Positions 48,611 through 61,175 of a stretch of 64,000 bases of DNA are shown in pieces; position 1 is the first letter of the stretch; the number at the start of each line of letters is the position of its first letter. Made by a program: the position numbers and the translations under genes. Origin of the DNA: Patiria pectinifera (lineage: Eukaryota > Echinodermata > Asteroidea > Valvatida > Asterinidae); assembly GCA_029964075.1 (NCBI GenBank), contig CM057130.1:6324001-6388000 (forward strand), in the 5' to 3' direction. Under the pieces are notes generated by a model that had not been told where the DNA came from, made no database searches, and saw only the letters and a list, made by a program, of their open reading frames with translations.

Positions 48611-49699
48611 TAGTGATGGACAAATCTCAATACTTCATTTTAAAGATGTGAATTGGGCCTGTGTAATTTGTATGTTTGAATTAAACAAATAGTTCAAATT
48701 CTTGTTTAAGGAATTACAATTAGTTTGTGTTGCCAAACTAACAAAGTTCGTAAAAACTATGGTTATGGACCATGGTTGCGTTAAGTTTGTTGGGCTGGGT
48801 TTTTTTTCGATAGGAGTGTTGCGGCAATTCTTTCCTTGGTGCCATCCAATATTTTCAGTGCTGTTATTACGGTCGAGTGACCTCTCCTATCATCTTGCCA
48901 GCCATGCAGTTGAATCTGCCAAGCGCCAATCAATACATCCTCTGTGTACTCCACAAAGAAGAACATGGATTGTTGAAAGGGGGTCTTAAAGATCGGGTGT
49001 CAACAACATCGAATGAATATTCATTATCTGTGCGAGTTCTGTCGAGATAACAATCATGACACTGTTATTCGTGTAGAGGGCGCAATATCACACAGAGATG
49101 GACGTCATGTACTAGGCCTAGCCATGATTCCTGCAGGTTTCTCCTGCAAAAATATCCTAAAATACATCTTAGTCTCCTATTTAACTTTCAGTTTTTACCC
49201 AATAACCGACACAAAATTATTTTTTATAAATTTTTATCTTTCTACGACCCACACTGAGTTCTGCTAGTCCACATGTATTTTAGATTTTTGGAAGTGGGAG
49301 GTCAGTTTTGGCACGATATTTCTCTTTCACGTCAGGCGATTTTTCAGTTTCCATGAATTGAGTTTCTATATATAGTAACAATTTTACAAAGGCCTTTTTC
49401 GATGGTGATTTTCTTAAGAAATCAATGTACATGTACCAAAAATACTTGCAAATTTTAAAATTTTTGCACGTTAGTTTTCCTATTCAAGGGTTCCGGGAGC
49501 GCGCCACCAGGGGTGAACTTTCAGGCTCCATTCCTGTCAGAATGACTGCTTATTTTTTAAAATACGAATCTTTCAACAGATCAACGTTTAAACCAAATAT
49601 GTATACGAATTTGTTTTACAATATAAGTTGTCATCTATTAATCATTCCCATAGTTGCAAAAGTGTGACTGTGTTGTTAGTTAAAAGAAAAAGGGGGGAA

Positions 49700-49985
49700 A
49701 GGAAAGTCTGTCATGAGCCAATATGGCCCCTTATAGGCAGGTATTTGAAACGACTGAGAATATTTCTTGTCCCCCTGGATGGGATGCCAGTCCATCTTAG
49801 ATATACGCCCCATATAACAGCTAATGTCGGTACCGAATTCTACTCCTGGGTGAAGAGAGGCAAGTGGGGTGCAGTGGCTTGCCCAAGGACACAACATATG
49901 GCCAGCAGTTGAATTCGAACCCCCAATACCCCCTGATCTTGAGTCACGAACCCTCCACTGCACCATAGCCCACGCTCCAACACAT
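49700..49985 (-). mobile_element. tRNA-derived SINE, type 2
   Basis: Read on the minus strand, the head GGAGCGTGGGCTATGGTGCA holds an A-box-like segment, followed by the B-box GGGTTCGAATTC. The body then reads TGTCCTTGGGCAAGCCACTG and ends in CTGGCATCCCATCCAGGGGG. I recall this kind of body from SINE-like repeats in many marine animals. It lies in the intron of the minus-strand gene, in the same orientation. Confidence 0.7.
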
Positions 49986-50819
49986 GATAACACGGATACC
50001 CTGTGTTGTTAAAGGAAATCTTAAACCGAGCTAGTAAAGAAATTTCGAAAGCATCTCAGATATCACAAACAGTAACGACCAGGATTCAAACTGTCTCTTT
50101 AATCTTCACCAGCTATACTCGAGAGGCAATAGTTCTGAGCAGGGCAATGTCCGATGAATGCCCCATCATCAGATTTTGACCTAAGACAGACTGCTGATAT
50201 TTTCTTGATGAAATCGCCCTACATACGATCAACGGAGACAACAAAGCAAGAGCAATCTCCTTTGATATACGTGTAATGAGATATCTGTCACTGAAACTGG
50301 TGTATTTTTCTATTTGCAAAAAAAACCCCAAGGTACATTGTAAGTAGTTGGATTTCAAAAACTGTATACTTTGCTAACAAAACAAAAAAAGCTTGATGCC
50401 AAAAGCCGCAATTCCCTAAAAAGTGTTAATCTTTCACTCTCTTTTAGTTGTACACTTACATTCAGTGTTTCTGTGACAAATTACGAAAAAAATCTCTGTG
50501 AATCAATGTCTTCATTTCAAGTGGTTTCCAACCCCTTCTGTTAACATTGATACATTTTTTTTAACTATCAGGTAAACTTTATAGTACACCTGACCCTGTG
50601 AAATTTACAAGAAAATACAGGTTACTTTTTTTTTCAAACTGAAATCAATTAATCTTCGGGACTGAATCACCCTCGAAACCTTTCTATACCTGTCCCAAAA
50701 TAATTCCGGTCGGTTTGTGTCATTAACCCTTCTCCACGTTGGTACACTTAATATCAGAAGTTACTTCTGAACAACCAATCTCCAATACATCACGTGCTTA
50801 GTACATGTACTTTTCTTAC

Positions 50820-51118
50820 CTCCTTTGTGGGGTGTTGCGATGAATACCGTTCACACTCCAACAACAGCGGTTCCCGGCTGGGGGGCCATCCCAGCCCGGG
50901 CCGTCCTTAGACGGTCGCCCGTGATGCGTGAAAGCTCTGTTGTCCTGGTACGCCGCCGTGATGAGGCCACTGGACTCTCGTTGACAATTGGAACCACTCG
51001 TGGCTGTTGTTGGGGCTGTTTTCTCGTGCATTCTCTTGGTTCCCGGTGCCACCATGGACAGATTTTGTTGATACCAGTTGCCACGGTTGCCCATTATGCC
51101 AGGCGATAAAGAGCGCAT
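50820..51118 (-). CDS. First coding exon of 703-residue orphan protein
   Basis: On the minus strand, a strong acceptor (TTGTTTTTTTTATTTGCGTG, then ACAG) opens an exon at 51,148. After 30 untranslated bases with an in-frame TAG, the ATG at 51,118 begins a frame of 99 codons plus two bases. It ends at donor GGAG|GTAAGA (50,820). The two leftover bases AG join G at 44,807 to make one Arg codon, so the phases fit. The peptide starts MRSLSPGIMGNRGNWYQQ and continues Ser/Thr/Gly-rich without a signal peptide or membrane segment. It lacks any domain I recognise. The gene's intron is about 6 kb and carries a MITE, two SINEs and a possible alternative first exon. Confidence 0.7.
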
Positions 51119-51148
51119 GTGAGTCTATTTAGCGCCCGAACCCGGAGC
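51119..51148 (-). other. 5' UTR segment of the orphan gene
   Basis: Thirty exonic bases lie between the acceptor at 51,149-51,150 and the ATG. An in-frame TAG nine bases before the ATG fixes the reading start and shows that upstream exons, if any, are non-coding in this frame. Confidence 0.55.
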
Positions 51149-51150
51149 CT

Positions 51151-54100
51151 GTCACGCAAATAAAAAAAACAAATGGTAAAGATTTGTTGGATGTTAAAAC
51201 CCACAAACAAATTGCGCCCAACCGTGGGTAAATAATAAGAAATTCCTTCACCGTGGGACTTAACTTTAATTTAAAAAAAAACAAATCCACATACTTTCGA
51301 TTTTTGTTCAGTCTGTGGCAAGCATTTAATTATAATGTCAGCCTTGAGATGGAATGCACTATAGCAAGTCACCATTATTTCATCATAAACAGCAACATAT
51401 ACAATCTCGTGTAGGCACCTTAAATTTGCTCAACGGACATACTGGACGGTCCTTGAAGTAATGTACAGTTTTTACGTTATACAACTTCGGAGGACGTTCA
51501 GAGATTTAAAATGAAACACGCGTTGTACACAAGCATCAAAATCTTTTTAAGGGTTTACAAAATGTAGGAATTCAATTATCGAAAGTGACAACACAAAAAG
51601 TCATGTGAACAAAAACGTCTTCCACACTTTATAAAACTTGCTGTCCCAGAGTAAATGTTTAAAAGTATTTTAAACATAGGATTTGAAAATGACACCGTGG
51701 TTTCCTTTGAAAACTATTTTGTTTGCGGCCATTCGTTTTGCAACGGAAAATTAAAATCCTTTCCACTGGAATAATAACTTCCCCAGTATCTTCAAAGTAT
51801 TGAGTGACGTACAATCATCTGTACGGTCATCTGTAATCATCCATACCTTGTTCAATCATGGAGCTCCATGGTTCAATATAGAGTCAATGTGATAACATTC
51901 ATCCCAAACATTCTGGCAGATTTCCGTTCAAACACACCGCAGATCTTCTGAAAACATTGGTCATAATCTTCTCATAATCACAGTATGAAGAACTTAGGGA
52001 TACGTCGAGTTTTCTCAAACGGTTTCAGGTGTTTTAATCCACATCATTCCTCCACTACATGTACTGTGGATGACAACAGTTGTAGCCGACCCGCTGCAAC
52101 TTGTCACACATCAGACAATCAGCACATCCTTTTCCCAGAGAGTGTACGGGAATGGTTCCCATGTAGACGACGTTAGGACTTCACATCAGCGTTCACATAT
52201 TTGTTCCAAGCTTGACTGACTAACGACGTAATAATTTGGTCACCTGCTGTATTCCAAGTTTGATCGTCCACTCCAGTTTCAATAAGGTCTCGTGTCTTCT
52301 TGGTTTCTTTCTCCAGCTCCCAGAATTAATCTCCAGACACGGTTGCTCAAGAAGTATCGATAAGTGTACAGTGAATCAGGATTAACGACTGGTACCTTAG
52401 CGGCCATGAAAGGGGCACGTCACAATGAAAGGACAAAACAGACGGGGATAGTTGTTGAGGGGAATTTGTGCTGGGCTGGTGTGGGGCAGGTACGGGTGTG
52501 AATTATTCAGGCGAAGCTTGGAGTCACAAAAGGACGGGGCTTAACGGTTGTCTAGGGCGGTTTTATGGCCGAAGTGCGGTTTTATGACGGGCCCATGGCT
52601 TTCGAGGCTGGTCACAACACCAGCCCTGTTCCGCGCTCCTGTTCCAGTTGAAGTGTTTGATTTTTTTTGGTAGGAGTTCTTAAAGTACCACAGCGCTTTA
52701 CACAAAAAATAGAAAAAACCAAAACCAGAACAGAAAGCTTTTCAAGTTCTTAAAGTCAACTTTTGAATAAATTTCAATCGTAACTTGTCAAAAAAATAAC
52801 ACATTAATTTGCGGCGTTGCTTATGCAATTCCTCGCCGAATTTAATGATTTCAACTCGCCAAAATAAAGTGCCTTCATTTTACAACTCAAACCAAACCAC
52901 CGTGTTGCTTTATTTTTGATGGCAACATTTTAATATCCCAAAAAGAAAAATTACATATCTGTAAAAAACAGAAAAAGAAAAAAAAGGAAATAGAAATTCT
53001 CCTCATTTATAAAAACAAAAGTTACCTGAATATTTTTTTTGGCCTCCTTTTTTGGGGGGAAGGAGTGGTATTCTGTTGACCCGTTTCCATTTGCAATGGA
53101 AATATTGACTTTTTTTCTGAAATACATTTCTAAATATCGGGTGTGAAATTATTTCTTAGTTCAGATCACCAGCACATTTTTATCCTCGAAATCTTTTCAT
53201 TTTTTTACGACCCTGACCGTGCTGACCGATACTCCCGCAGAGTTTCCCGTGGCCTGGCAATGACCGGCTATGGTCAGTTGGTCACTTTCAATAGCATTAT
53301 TGTCCGAAGGTCCGTGATGACTTTGTGAATGAATTGCTTTCAAACACAACTTCGTTCAATCATTCGCCTGATGACGATAAGATAACACTGTTTTTAAACG
53401 TCGAATCAATCGAATACACAATGAAATACATGCAATGAAATACACGTTGAGGTGCTGCTGCAATCGAAAAAAAATTAACTGATTCGTCAATTTTTCACAA
53501 AACAAACGTTAGAGTCAAACACAACAGTTAATTATGCTATATAAATGATCTCCTTTATTATCAATTGTTGTCGTCATTGAAGACACAGGCCCTAATCCTC
53601 AACATTTTATTTCACTAAACTCATTTAAAATAAGTCAATTTCATCGTCACTATGTTTCCGTTCATGGTGATTTTGTTTTATCTCACATGGTTATTTTTTC
53701 TTCTCTCTATAAGTTAACCGATTTTCGCTACCACAGCAACAACTGCAACATGATGATGACAAGTGATTAGGAAGCAAGTTGACGAATAAACAAACATACT
53801 AACTACAATTGCATTCTGCCTGTCATGTGAAGTACTTACAGAGGCCTGTCTAAACATTGCTTCGGGACTGTTCAAACATCTTCTAATTTTTGAGGTTCCT
53901 GGAATGGCACTTCAAATGACATGCAGAATGTACTCATTGAATTTGTATAGGATTTAGTTCCTGGTAGTCAGTACCATATATCTCTATGGTAAAACACACA
54001 GTTCCAAAACAAGTGCATCATAATTATGAAAACAACTGTTACATCATCAGCCTTTAGTACTTCTGTCATATAAAACGACTTATTAAAAGAACTGAACCAG

Positions 54101-54696
54101 AAAAAAACCCAAAGAAAACTCCAATAAAATGTGCTGTAGTTTAAATTATCCACAGTGGTTTATTTTCGTCGAGCAGAAAATGTACAAGAATTTACCGTTT
54201 GGATCAGTGAGTTATCTCCGATGAATGCTTAGAGTATAACATGAACAAAACTGAGTTGAAAGGTCTCGAGACATTTTCTATTCCAGCATTTTCTGACAGC
54301 GGTACTCCTGTCTAAACTACATCATTCGTTCAAAACTTGTGGATGAAATACTAACTTTATATATACACTTCAAAGATACGAAATTAGGACAAAGAATGAG
54401 GAATGACAATATTCTCCTGAGGACGGACACAGTATGCCGTCCACGACGTCGAGGAACTGACTCACGAACAGTTCTTTCTCGTTCCACCATGGAATGCTTC
54501 ACCGAGTCATATTTGTTTCAGACAGATATCTCACTCAGATTTGGACTTAACACATCATCTTTGAGTCTTTTCAGAATTATATGTTTTTAGAGTTAGTCAC
54601 TTTCATGTGAATTATACAGAAGAAGCCACAAATCGTATCTTTACAGAACAGTCATGTCAAAAAAAAATGATATTAAGCAGTGTAATATGTACTTAC
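51151..54696. other. Probable 5' intron or upstream region
   Basis: No coding exon is supported. A GC-richer segment lies near 52,440-52,640; it could be promoter or a non-coding exon, but I see no paired splice sites. Poly-A or poly-T patches are common around 52,780-53,120. Confidence 0.4.
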
Positions 54697-54796
54697 CGAC
54701 TTTTCAGTTCGAAAATCCACCACTCATAATTACTTCAGAATGGGCATCTCGTGTGAATGTTCCTCCGGGAGCAAATGGAGGGATGCGACGCAACTG
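54697..54796 (-). other. Candidate non-coding 5' exon on the minus strand
   Basis: The minus strand shows a consensus-grade donor, AAGTCG|GTAAGTAC, at 54,697 and a pyrimidine-rich acceptor (CTCTTTTTTTTGG...ACACAAG) near 54,797. All three frames of the 100-base exon are closed, one after 30 codons (ending SGGFSN). It may be a 5' UTR exon of the 703-residue gene, or the last coding exon of a small unrecognised gene. Confidence 0.3.
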
Positions 54797-54900
54797 CTTG
54801 TGTGTATATCCACCAAAAAAAAGAGGTACAGTAAGGATTCAACGATGTATGTTTGTGGATGGACAAATTCCAATTCCCGCTTAGTATAATCTTCCGAACG

Positions 54901-55125
54901 TTAACAACGTCGAGTGCAGCAGCCCCTACTTGATTTAGACTCGGATGTACCCACAAACTTGATTCGAGAAAGGGTAAAAACAAGAAAGGCGGTAAAAAGT
55001 TTAAGTTCCACACCCAAAGCAACAGCGACACGCAGACGAGGATCGGCAGGGCGGTTGTGCTGGTGGCTCGAGAAAGAAAGCCCGGGTGCTTCGCTCAAAC
55101 ACCTCCGCAGCGTTGCAGCTTGCAT
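54901..55125 (-). CDS. Small minus-strand frame, uncertain
   Basis: An ATG at 55,125 opens a 74-codon frame. The start (MQAATLRRCLSEAPG) is basic and Ser-rich, somewhat like a mitochondrial presequence. A hydrophobic segment (FTAFLVFTL) follows. The DNA is locally GC-rich, and a plus-strand frame of similar length overlaps it. It could also be promoter or 5' UTR of the minus-strand gene. I do not recognise the product. Confidence 0.15.
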   Translation of the reverse strand: MQAATLRRCLSEAPGLSFSSHQHNRPADPRLRVAVALGVELKLFTAFLVFTLSRIKFVGTSESKSSRGCCTRRC

Positions 55126-57007
55126 GGCCGATTGAACAAGGGGTGTATATATTTCGTGAAATGGTAATTTTTTGTGGCACAATGAGGTCCTCGTACTATT
55201 CCTTTTATCAGGTCAAATATTTGATAAGGTTTTTGATCAGGGAACCGTAAAATTTTTGCATTCCACAAGTTATTGTAAGCGTGGCAAGCAAAGTCGTAAA
55301 ATTTAGTTGTCTGGTTTCTCCGGTACAAAGCTCATGTTTTTATGGGAAAATTGTTGACATGTTTTTTGTTACATTTTCAGGTTACGGTTATTGAGATGGT
55401 CGTTAGACTCTGTTTGACTGGCTTTTTTAGATCTTCAAATAGAAGGGCGATCTCGATCTTTTGTCAAGTTTACAGCTTTGAATTTTTTTTCTGGTCAAAA
55501 CATCACCTTGTTTGAGAATCAAATCAGATCACAATTTCAAACTATTAGACTGAAAAATATTACTTCTGACGACCTATTGTAAAATGCACAGACTCTCCAT
55601 CATTCAAAAACACGTCAGAGTGTGCCAGCTGGTTGCATAAAACTCAGTCCCATATGCCATTGAACATAAATTCGGCGGTCATTCTTGCATTGAGATTGTT
55701 GAAAAATCAATCAACTTCCCCAACGACGCAGAAGTGATGGACAAATAAACCCTCAGTGGTACTTGACGCAACAACGGCGACAACATCGCAAGCGGTCAGG
55801 TTGGAGCCCGTACGTGTCAAGATAATTGACCGTTGCTAGTCGGTGGGTGAGTAGATACGCGAGTCCGACACGAACGGTGCTCAGACCAGGCTCCATCGCA
55901 CCCGCACCCCAGGCTCACCTGCACCCCCACCGTACTGCTCTCCTTGACAAATCCGGTGTTCTTTCTGCCTAAACTCCAACATTTTAGCGCGGCACATTTA
56001 ATACCATGTCAAAGCCGGGAAACGGATTCCGCACCGACTGTACTGTGCAATCACAGACTATTAAGCGTAATACATGTACATCAACAAACAACGATGCTCA
56101 GTAGGCCTAAATCTGCAAAGTTTAAGTCCAATCACACACGACGGTTTGGTAATTATACATCTCATCAATAAAATTGATCTCCGCGTCCTTGATTAAGCAC
56201 TTTTTGGTTGGTCTGTCGAGTATCACTGAGTTTTTGCGGCCTGCTCAACACCGTGAGCCTCATTCGAAAAAAACACCGTCTAATTATACATATGTCACGG
56301 TCCTATTACGCTTAGGTCTAATTAAATTTCGTTTGATCAGTTTGCTAACAAGGAGATTACTTATCGTTCTACGTCAAAGTAGGCTTTATTTGGACATATT
56401 GATTGTAATGAGTTTTATTGTTTAGACGGTGTATGTGTGCAGCAACAACTTTGATCTGATACTAATTCATTAAGGGTTAATTGCACTTTCAAATTACGTT
56501 GTTTGCGCAACAGCTATTGGGAAATTGTTAGTTATTTGCTTTTGACTTTACGCAATTACTGAGCTTCACTGATGTATGTGATGACGTTTGCATCTTGAGA
56601 TGAAAACTACAGTGCCCTCTATTGCTGCTAATGGGGTAGTCAATACAAGGGGAGCACCAGCATAATTATAATAGACTCTTTGCATAATATTCAAGACGTG
56701 ACGTGTTTTGGATTCGGAACCGCCAGGGTTATAGAAGGGTGCGAATTTCACAATCACATGGCAGATGCAGTAAGTGATTGTGATGTTGGACTGTTAGGAA
56801 TCAATCCCAGATGTGAATTTGGAAGAGGATCTGCAAATTGGGACTTGAGACGATGTTGAACGTCCGTTATTATTACCGACATCCTAGTTTATTATACCTG
56901 TGAGATCTGAGTGCAGAATCACACCGTGCCCATCTTAAAGCAATGTTTGCATTGGACTTTTATTTATAAAACTAACGCACCTCAAAAACATGAAGGATAA
57001 TGTATTT
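55126..57007. other. Intergenic, no supported gene
   Basis: A donor-like CAG|GTGAGC on the minus strand near 55,921 lies in a GC-rich patch (55,780-55,950) that could be another first exon or promoter. No acceptor, start or frame supports it. Otherwise AT-rich and unremarkable. Confidence 0.4.
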
Positions 57008-57137
57008 AACGATTGTTGACTGGGTGTGATGTGGGATATGCCGAGGGCTAGGGGCGCATAGCATGTACTTAAGGCGATGCGCCCCGGCCGAGGGGCGTAA
57101 AAATGACAAGTTCCACATCACAGCAGTCAACAATTGT
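57008..57137. mobile_element. Short MITE with GC-rich core
   Basis: AACGATTGTTGACTGGGTGT at the left matches the complement of the right end CAGCAGTCAACAATTGTT, with GATGTGG continuing the arms. The core pairs GGGGCGCAT with ATGCGCCCC. Total length is about 130 bp, with no coding capacity. Confidence 0.75.
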
Positions 57138-57205
57138 TTTGTTATATCGTGCCAATAAGTCAAAAAGATAAATGGTTTTAATTTCCTTTGCAACATAAAT
57201 TAAAT

Positions 57206-57631
57206 CAGCAGCCTGGACCATCAAGAAGGCTGAACAAAAGAAATTAGAAGCCTTCCAGATGCGCTGCTATCGTAAAACCAGGCCTGAACATCTCTTCGCA
57301 AGACAAGGTACGAAATGACGAGGTGTGGAGGAGAATTTCGGCTGACGGCAACCACCGGAGTTAATCACCTTACGCATATATAAAACCCAGCTTACCTGGT
57401 TTGGCCACATAGTGAGGATGGAAAACAACAGACTTTCAAAGTGTATCCTGCTGGAAACAGTGACTGGGAAAAATAGACGGGGTAGGCCAAGGAAGAGATG
57501 GGAAAATGACATCATGGTTAGCAGCACCTTTAACCTGGAACACCGTAGAGCACAAGATAGACAGGAGTGGAGAGCGAAAATTCGTGGAGCCAACGTCCTT
57601 CGGGACATGGTGCAAGATTAGATTAGATTAG
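57206..57631 (+). mobile_element. 5'-truncated non-LTR retrotransposon 3' end
   Basis: Translation gives fragments typical of the C-terminus of the reverse-transcriptase ORF in non-LTR elements: KKLEAFQMRCYRKTR, then after stops and frameshifts TWFGHIVRMENNRLSK, then NRRGRPRKRWENDI and DRQEWR. The frame ends at a TAG and runs directly into GATTAGATTAGATTAG, a short-repeat 3' tail as in RTE-like and related clades. The endonuclease and catalytic parts are absent, so this is a dead-on-arrival copy. Confidence 0.85.
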
Positions 57632-58518
57632 GTGTAACCTTTGATAACTTTAGAGCTCTCCTGACGGACATGATATGAGACTGAGCGGTTAAATTGCAGT
57701 TCTCTGGTCGCGAGTGCCCTGGCATACACGCGCGGGCAACGCGCGCAATTTATATGCTGCGCAGTGTATATGAGGTTCATTTATGTGGAACGCAGTGTGT
57801 ATATGAAGTAAACGGTTCTTTTTACAGACTGGACACGTGGCCGTTCTAGACCAATGACATTACAGTATCCAAGCAGACGATATGTGGGTAATCAAAAATG
57901 TTCCAAGACCTGTGACGGCCCGCAAGCAAATAGTGGCTTTACTTTAAGTGGTAATTGATTAAACACTGACATTGCAAGTATTTGTCAAATAGTTTTATTT
58001 TCTCTCAAAATCTCGGTATCAAATACAAAAACTTTCCTTTTCCGTTTATTTACCAGCGGTTACATAACAGTTATGTGCTATTATAATTTTATCTTTAGCA
58101 CTCCATACAAAACTTATGGGGGAATAAATCACTTAAGGGAAATGGTAATTTTTTTATTTACATAAATACATCACACTTCATGCCAGGAAAAAAAGGCTGC
58201 TATAAAGAGGCCTTTGTCTGAAACCTGTGAAAAAGGAAGAGGACACTTTCCAAAGAAAAATAATTTCAACTTAAATCTGACCTTTTTCTTGGCCACTTCT
58301 GAAAATAAAGGATACTGCTTAAACAATAACAGGACTTTGTTCTAATAACTTTGCTTTAAAGGGAATATACAACATTTGCAAACATCAAAAAACAAAACTA
58401 CCAAATTAATGTGAAATACCTTACTGGACTTTAGTGAATGACAGTCTAAAGCATTCTGTAAAATCGTGCCACCTGATGTGCCGTCATTTTCAAGAAAAGT
58501 GGTATTTTTTTGTATCAA

Positions 58519-58552
58519 TTTCCAATGCTGGTCGGCCGACCAGCGTTGGAAA
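58519..58552. repeat. Loopless hairpin, 17-bp arms
   Basis: TTTCCAATGCTGGTCGG and CCGACCAGCGTTGGAAA face each other with a single A/C difference. In RNA one orientation tolerates this as a wobble pair. It is GC-rich within AT-rich surroundings. Confidence 0.75.
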
Positions 58553-59127
58553 AAAAACTGGCTTTTTTTCAAATACTGCCCCAAAATTACCATTATTTAA
58601 TTAGGTTGCATTTGTTTGCAATCGATTACACACCTATGAACGGGTACAAGCCAGCTAGGCTATTTCCCCAACCTTACAATTCCCTGACGTCTATAAATTG
58701 CTCTGTTTCATCTTAAGTGGGGTCAGGGAACCAGACTACAGGAACATGGTTGTTTTTCTTGGTTTTTCCAGCATCAACGAACACAAAACTTCAAACAAGT
58801 CAGTGTAAGAATATTTCCTATGAAATACTAACCCCAAATCTATCCATTTCTGAAAATTACAGCAAACGCAAATGTTGTATTTTCCCTTTAAATGTCTATT
58901 TATCTATCACCTGGGTTGCAAACATTTTATAAAGAAATAAACAAAACAAAAAATTTCAAGAAACTTCTTGTTAATACCAACAGAAAACCTTCAACAATCT
59001 TGCCCGTTAATCAACTTATTGTATTGAGACAGTCTTTTACAAACATCAAAACACAGTCATGGATATTGGGATGCATTCTGTATGTAAAACTCTGTAATGC
59101 TTGAACAGAATAAAAAAGGACACATAA

Positions 59128-59353
59128 GGCCAACAAAAAAGTCTCTGGTTTCTGGTATGGAGCTTATTCTCGACCATAACCCAATCTAAAAACACGTTAA
59201 AATTGTGCAGCAGCAGGATTCCAGTCAAACCAGTGAGTTTGGCGGTTTTGAGACATCATCTTTCATTGAAAAAACAACCTTTTTCATTTTGCCGACGCGC
59301 ATGGCTACGGCAACGCGCGGGCATACCGGAAACCGGAGACTTTTTTGGGGGCC
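59128..59353. mobile_element. Harbinger-like MITE, copy 3 (deleted)
   Basis: This 226-bp copy keeps both termini (GGCC-AACAAAAAAGTCTCTGG and GGAAACCGGAGACTTTTTT). It lacks the poly-T and GCGGCGACG interior of the other two. Identical TAA flanks at 59,125-59,127 and 59,354-59,356 mark the target duplication. It has the same orientation as the 13,023 copy. Confidence 0.9.
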
Positions 59354-60954
59354 TAACCCAGTGTGGAAGCATTACTTCAATGTAACTGTTATAGAGGTCA
59401 TTTAGTTTATGAAAGCAGTGCTGTCTCACACACAGCCAAGCTGGCATGTTTTACTTACTAGCGTTTAGTGTCCATTAAGAGATGGGAATAGCTGTTATTC
59501 AATTAATCCATGTTATCATGCCATAATAATAAAATACACAAATATGAATTACATGTTATAACGCTGGCTACAATTAATTTGAAAAGAATTGTTAATTATA
59601 TCTGCAATAGGATCTCATTTCAAATGGTTGGAGATATATTTCTTGGGAATCACGTATGGTAAACTAAAAGCATTCAAAACAAAATAATCAAAATAAAAAA
59701 TCTTTCGCATTTTTTTTTTTTGGAAGTAGCTTAAATTTATCAATAATCTGCATAAACTGCCATGTACCGAAACAGAGGTAAATTGTGGACAATAGCCAAT
59801 GGTATATGTTGCTTTATGTAGCTATGTTTAAACAATGAGGCACCATGCACTGAACCCAATAGAACCTCTGAACACTGTTCCTTGTTTATCTATTTACATA
59901 ATGAAACACTTTTACATATGTGAGATTTTCTCACACTCTCAAAAAAATTGTGTCTCAAGTTATATATGACATTTCTACAAAAAAAACAGTTGCAATAAAT
60001 ATAGAACATACGAAACCAGGGAAGTATTGGTATTTTGTAACCAAAAAAATATGATATAGAAAAATAAACATTGGCACTACAAATGTAAATACGTTGTTTC
60101 CCAGACTACAAAGTTTGAGAATATTTCCTTCCCCTGTCCAACACAGCTACTTTAAGTTTATATCGTTTTCATATTTCTTTTGTTCTTCATTGGCAATTCT
60201 TTATACACTCTATTGGCCTATCAAAAATACAAATCACAATTATATTATCACAAACCAAGGTATTTTCAGCATTAATTTACAACTCTTACGAAATCAACCT
60301 TTTTTATTTTACTCAAAATGGAACTCAATCAAATCAAACTTATATTTTTTTGAAAATGACTTTCTAATCTTTTATCAGTTTGTTTCTTTTTTTTTTTATA
60401 GCATAGACTATTTACAAATTTACCTATTCTTTGTACTATTTACAAAATAGTCATCCATGTTATACTTTTAAATGCTGCCGTTAGGTACCTAAATTGAGAA
60501 AGCAAAACAAGGCATGGTAATACCTGGAATCAATTCTCTTCTGGATTCATTGCTCTTACAAAAGGAATAAAAGGAAACAACATACCCTTTGAGATTTGTC
60601 CAGACAAAAGAAAGATGCCCCTCATGAACATGTACCAAATGTTTTCAACTGTTCTCACTTCTAAACTTCATTTACATATATTACACAAAAACCTCCCCTT
60701 CAGAGTTTTTCTTTCGACTTATTATTTATATAATCCAACCCAATCATTCACAATACCTGACAGAGCAGCATACATTTCAAGACGGCATCTCAAATACACA
60801 TTTGACTTATCATACTTTATACAATTATATCTTCACATGCTTTTTTTTTATATATTGCTTTAAATACTGAAGCTTGTAATTTTTTACAATGTATACATGT
60901 AATAAGAACAGCCTCTTAACTGTTCACAGCAAGCAAATAACACATGGGCCAAAT

Positions 60955-61175
60955 TTCTTGACGCTGCTTAACAGTTTACAGAAAAGTTGTGCTTACTGTC
61001 ACAGAAAATTGTGCTAACCTTAAGCACTATTTCACGGTGTGGATGTGTTAACGGTCGCGCGTGCATGGAGATTTCTATTGTCATGTCACTTAGTTAAGCA
61101 ACTTCTCCATGAAATAGACAGAGGCTGTGTTAGCAGAAAATTGTGTGCTTAGCAGTGCCGTGAAACTATTCACTT
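60955..61175 (+). repeat. Dispersed repeat, copy 1
   Basis: Shares with 62,255-62,515 the order AGAAAATTGTGCTAACCTT, AGCACTATTTCA-GGTGTGG, TGAAATAGACAGAGGCT and TGTTAGCAGAAA. The two copies are direct repeats about 1.3 kb apart and differ by indels. Origin unknown. Confidence 0.75.
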
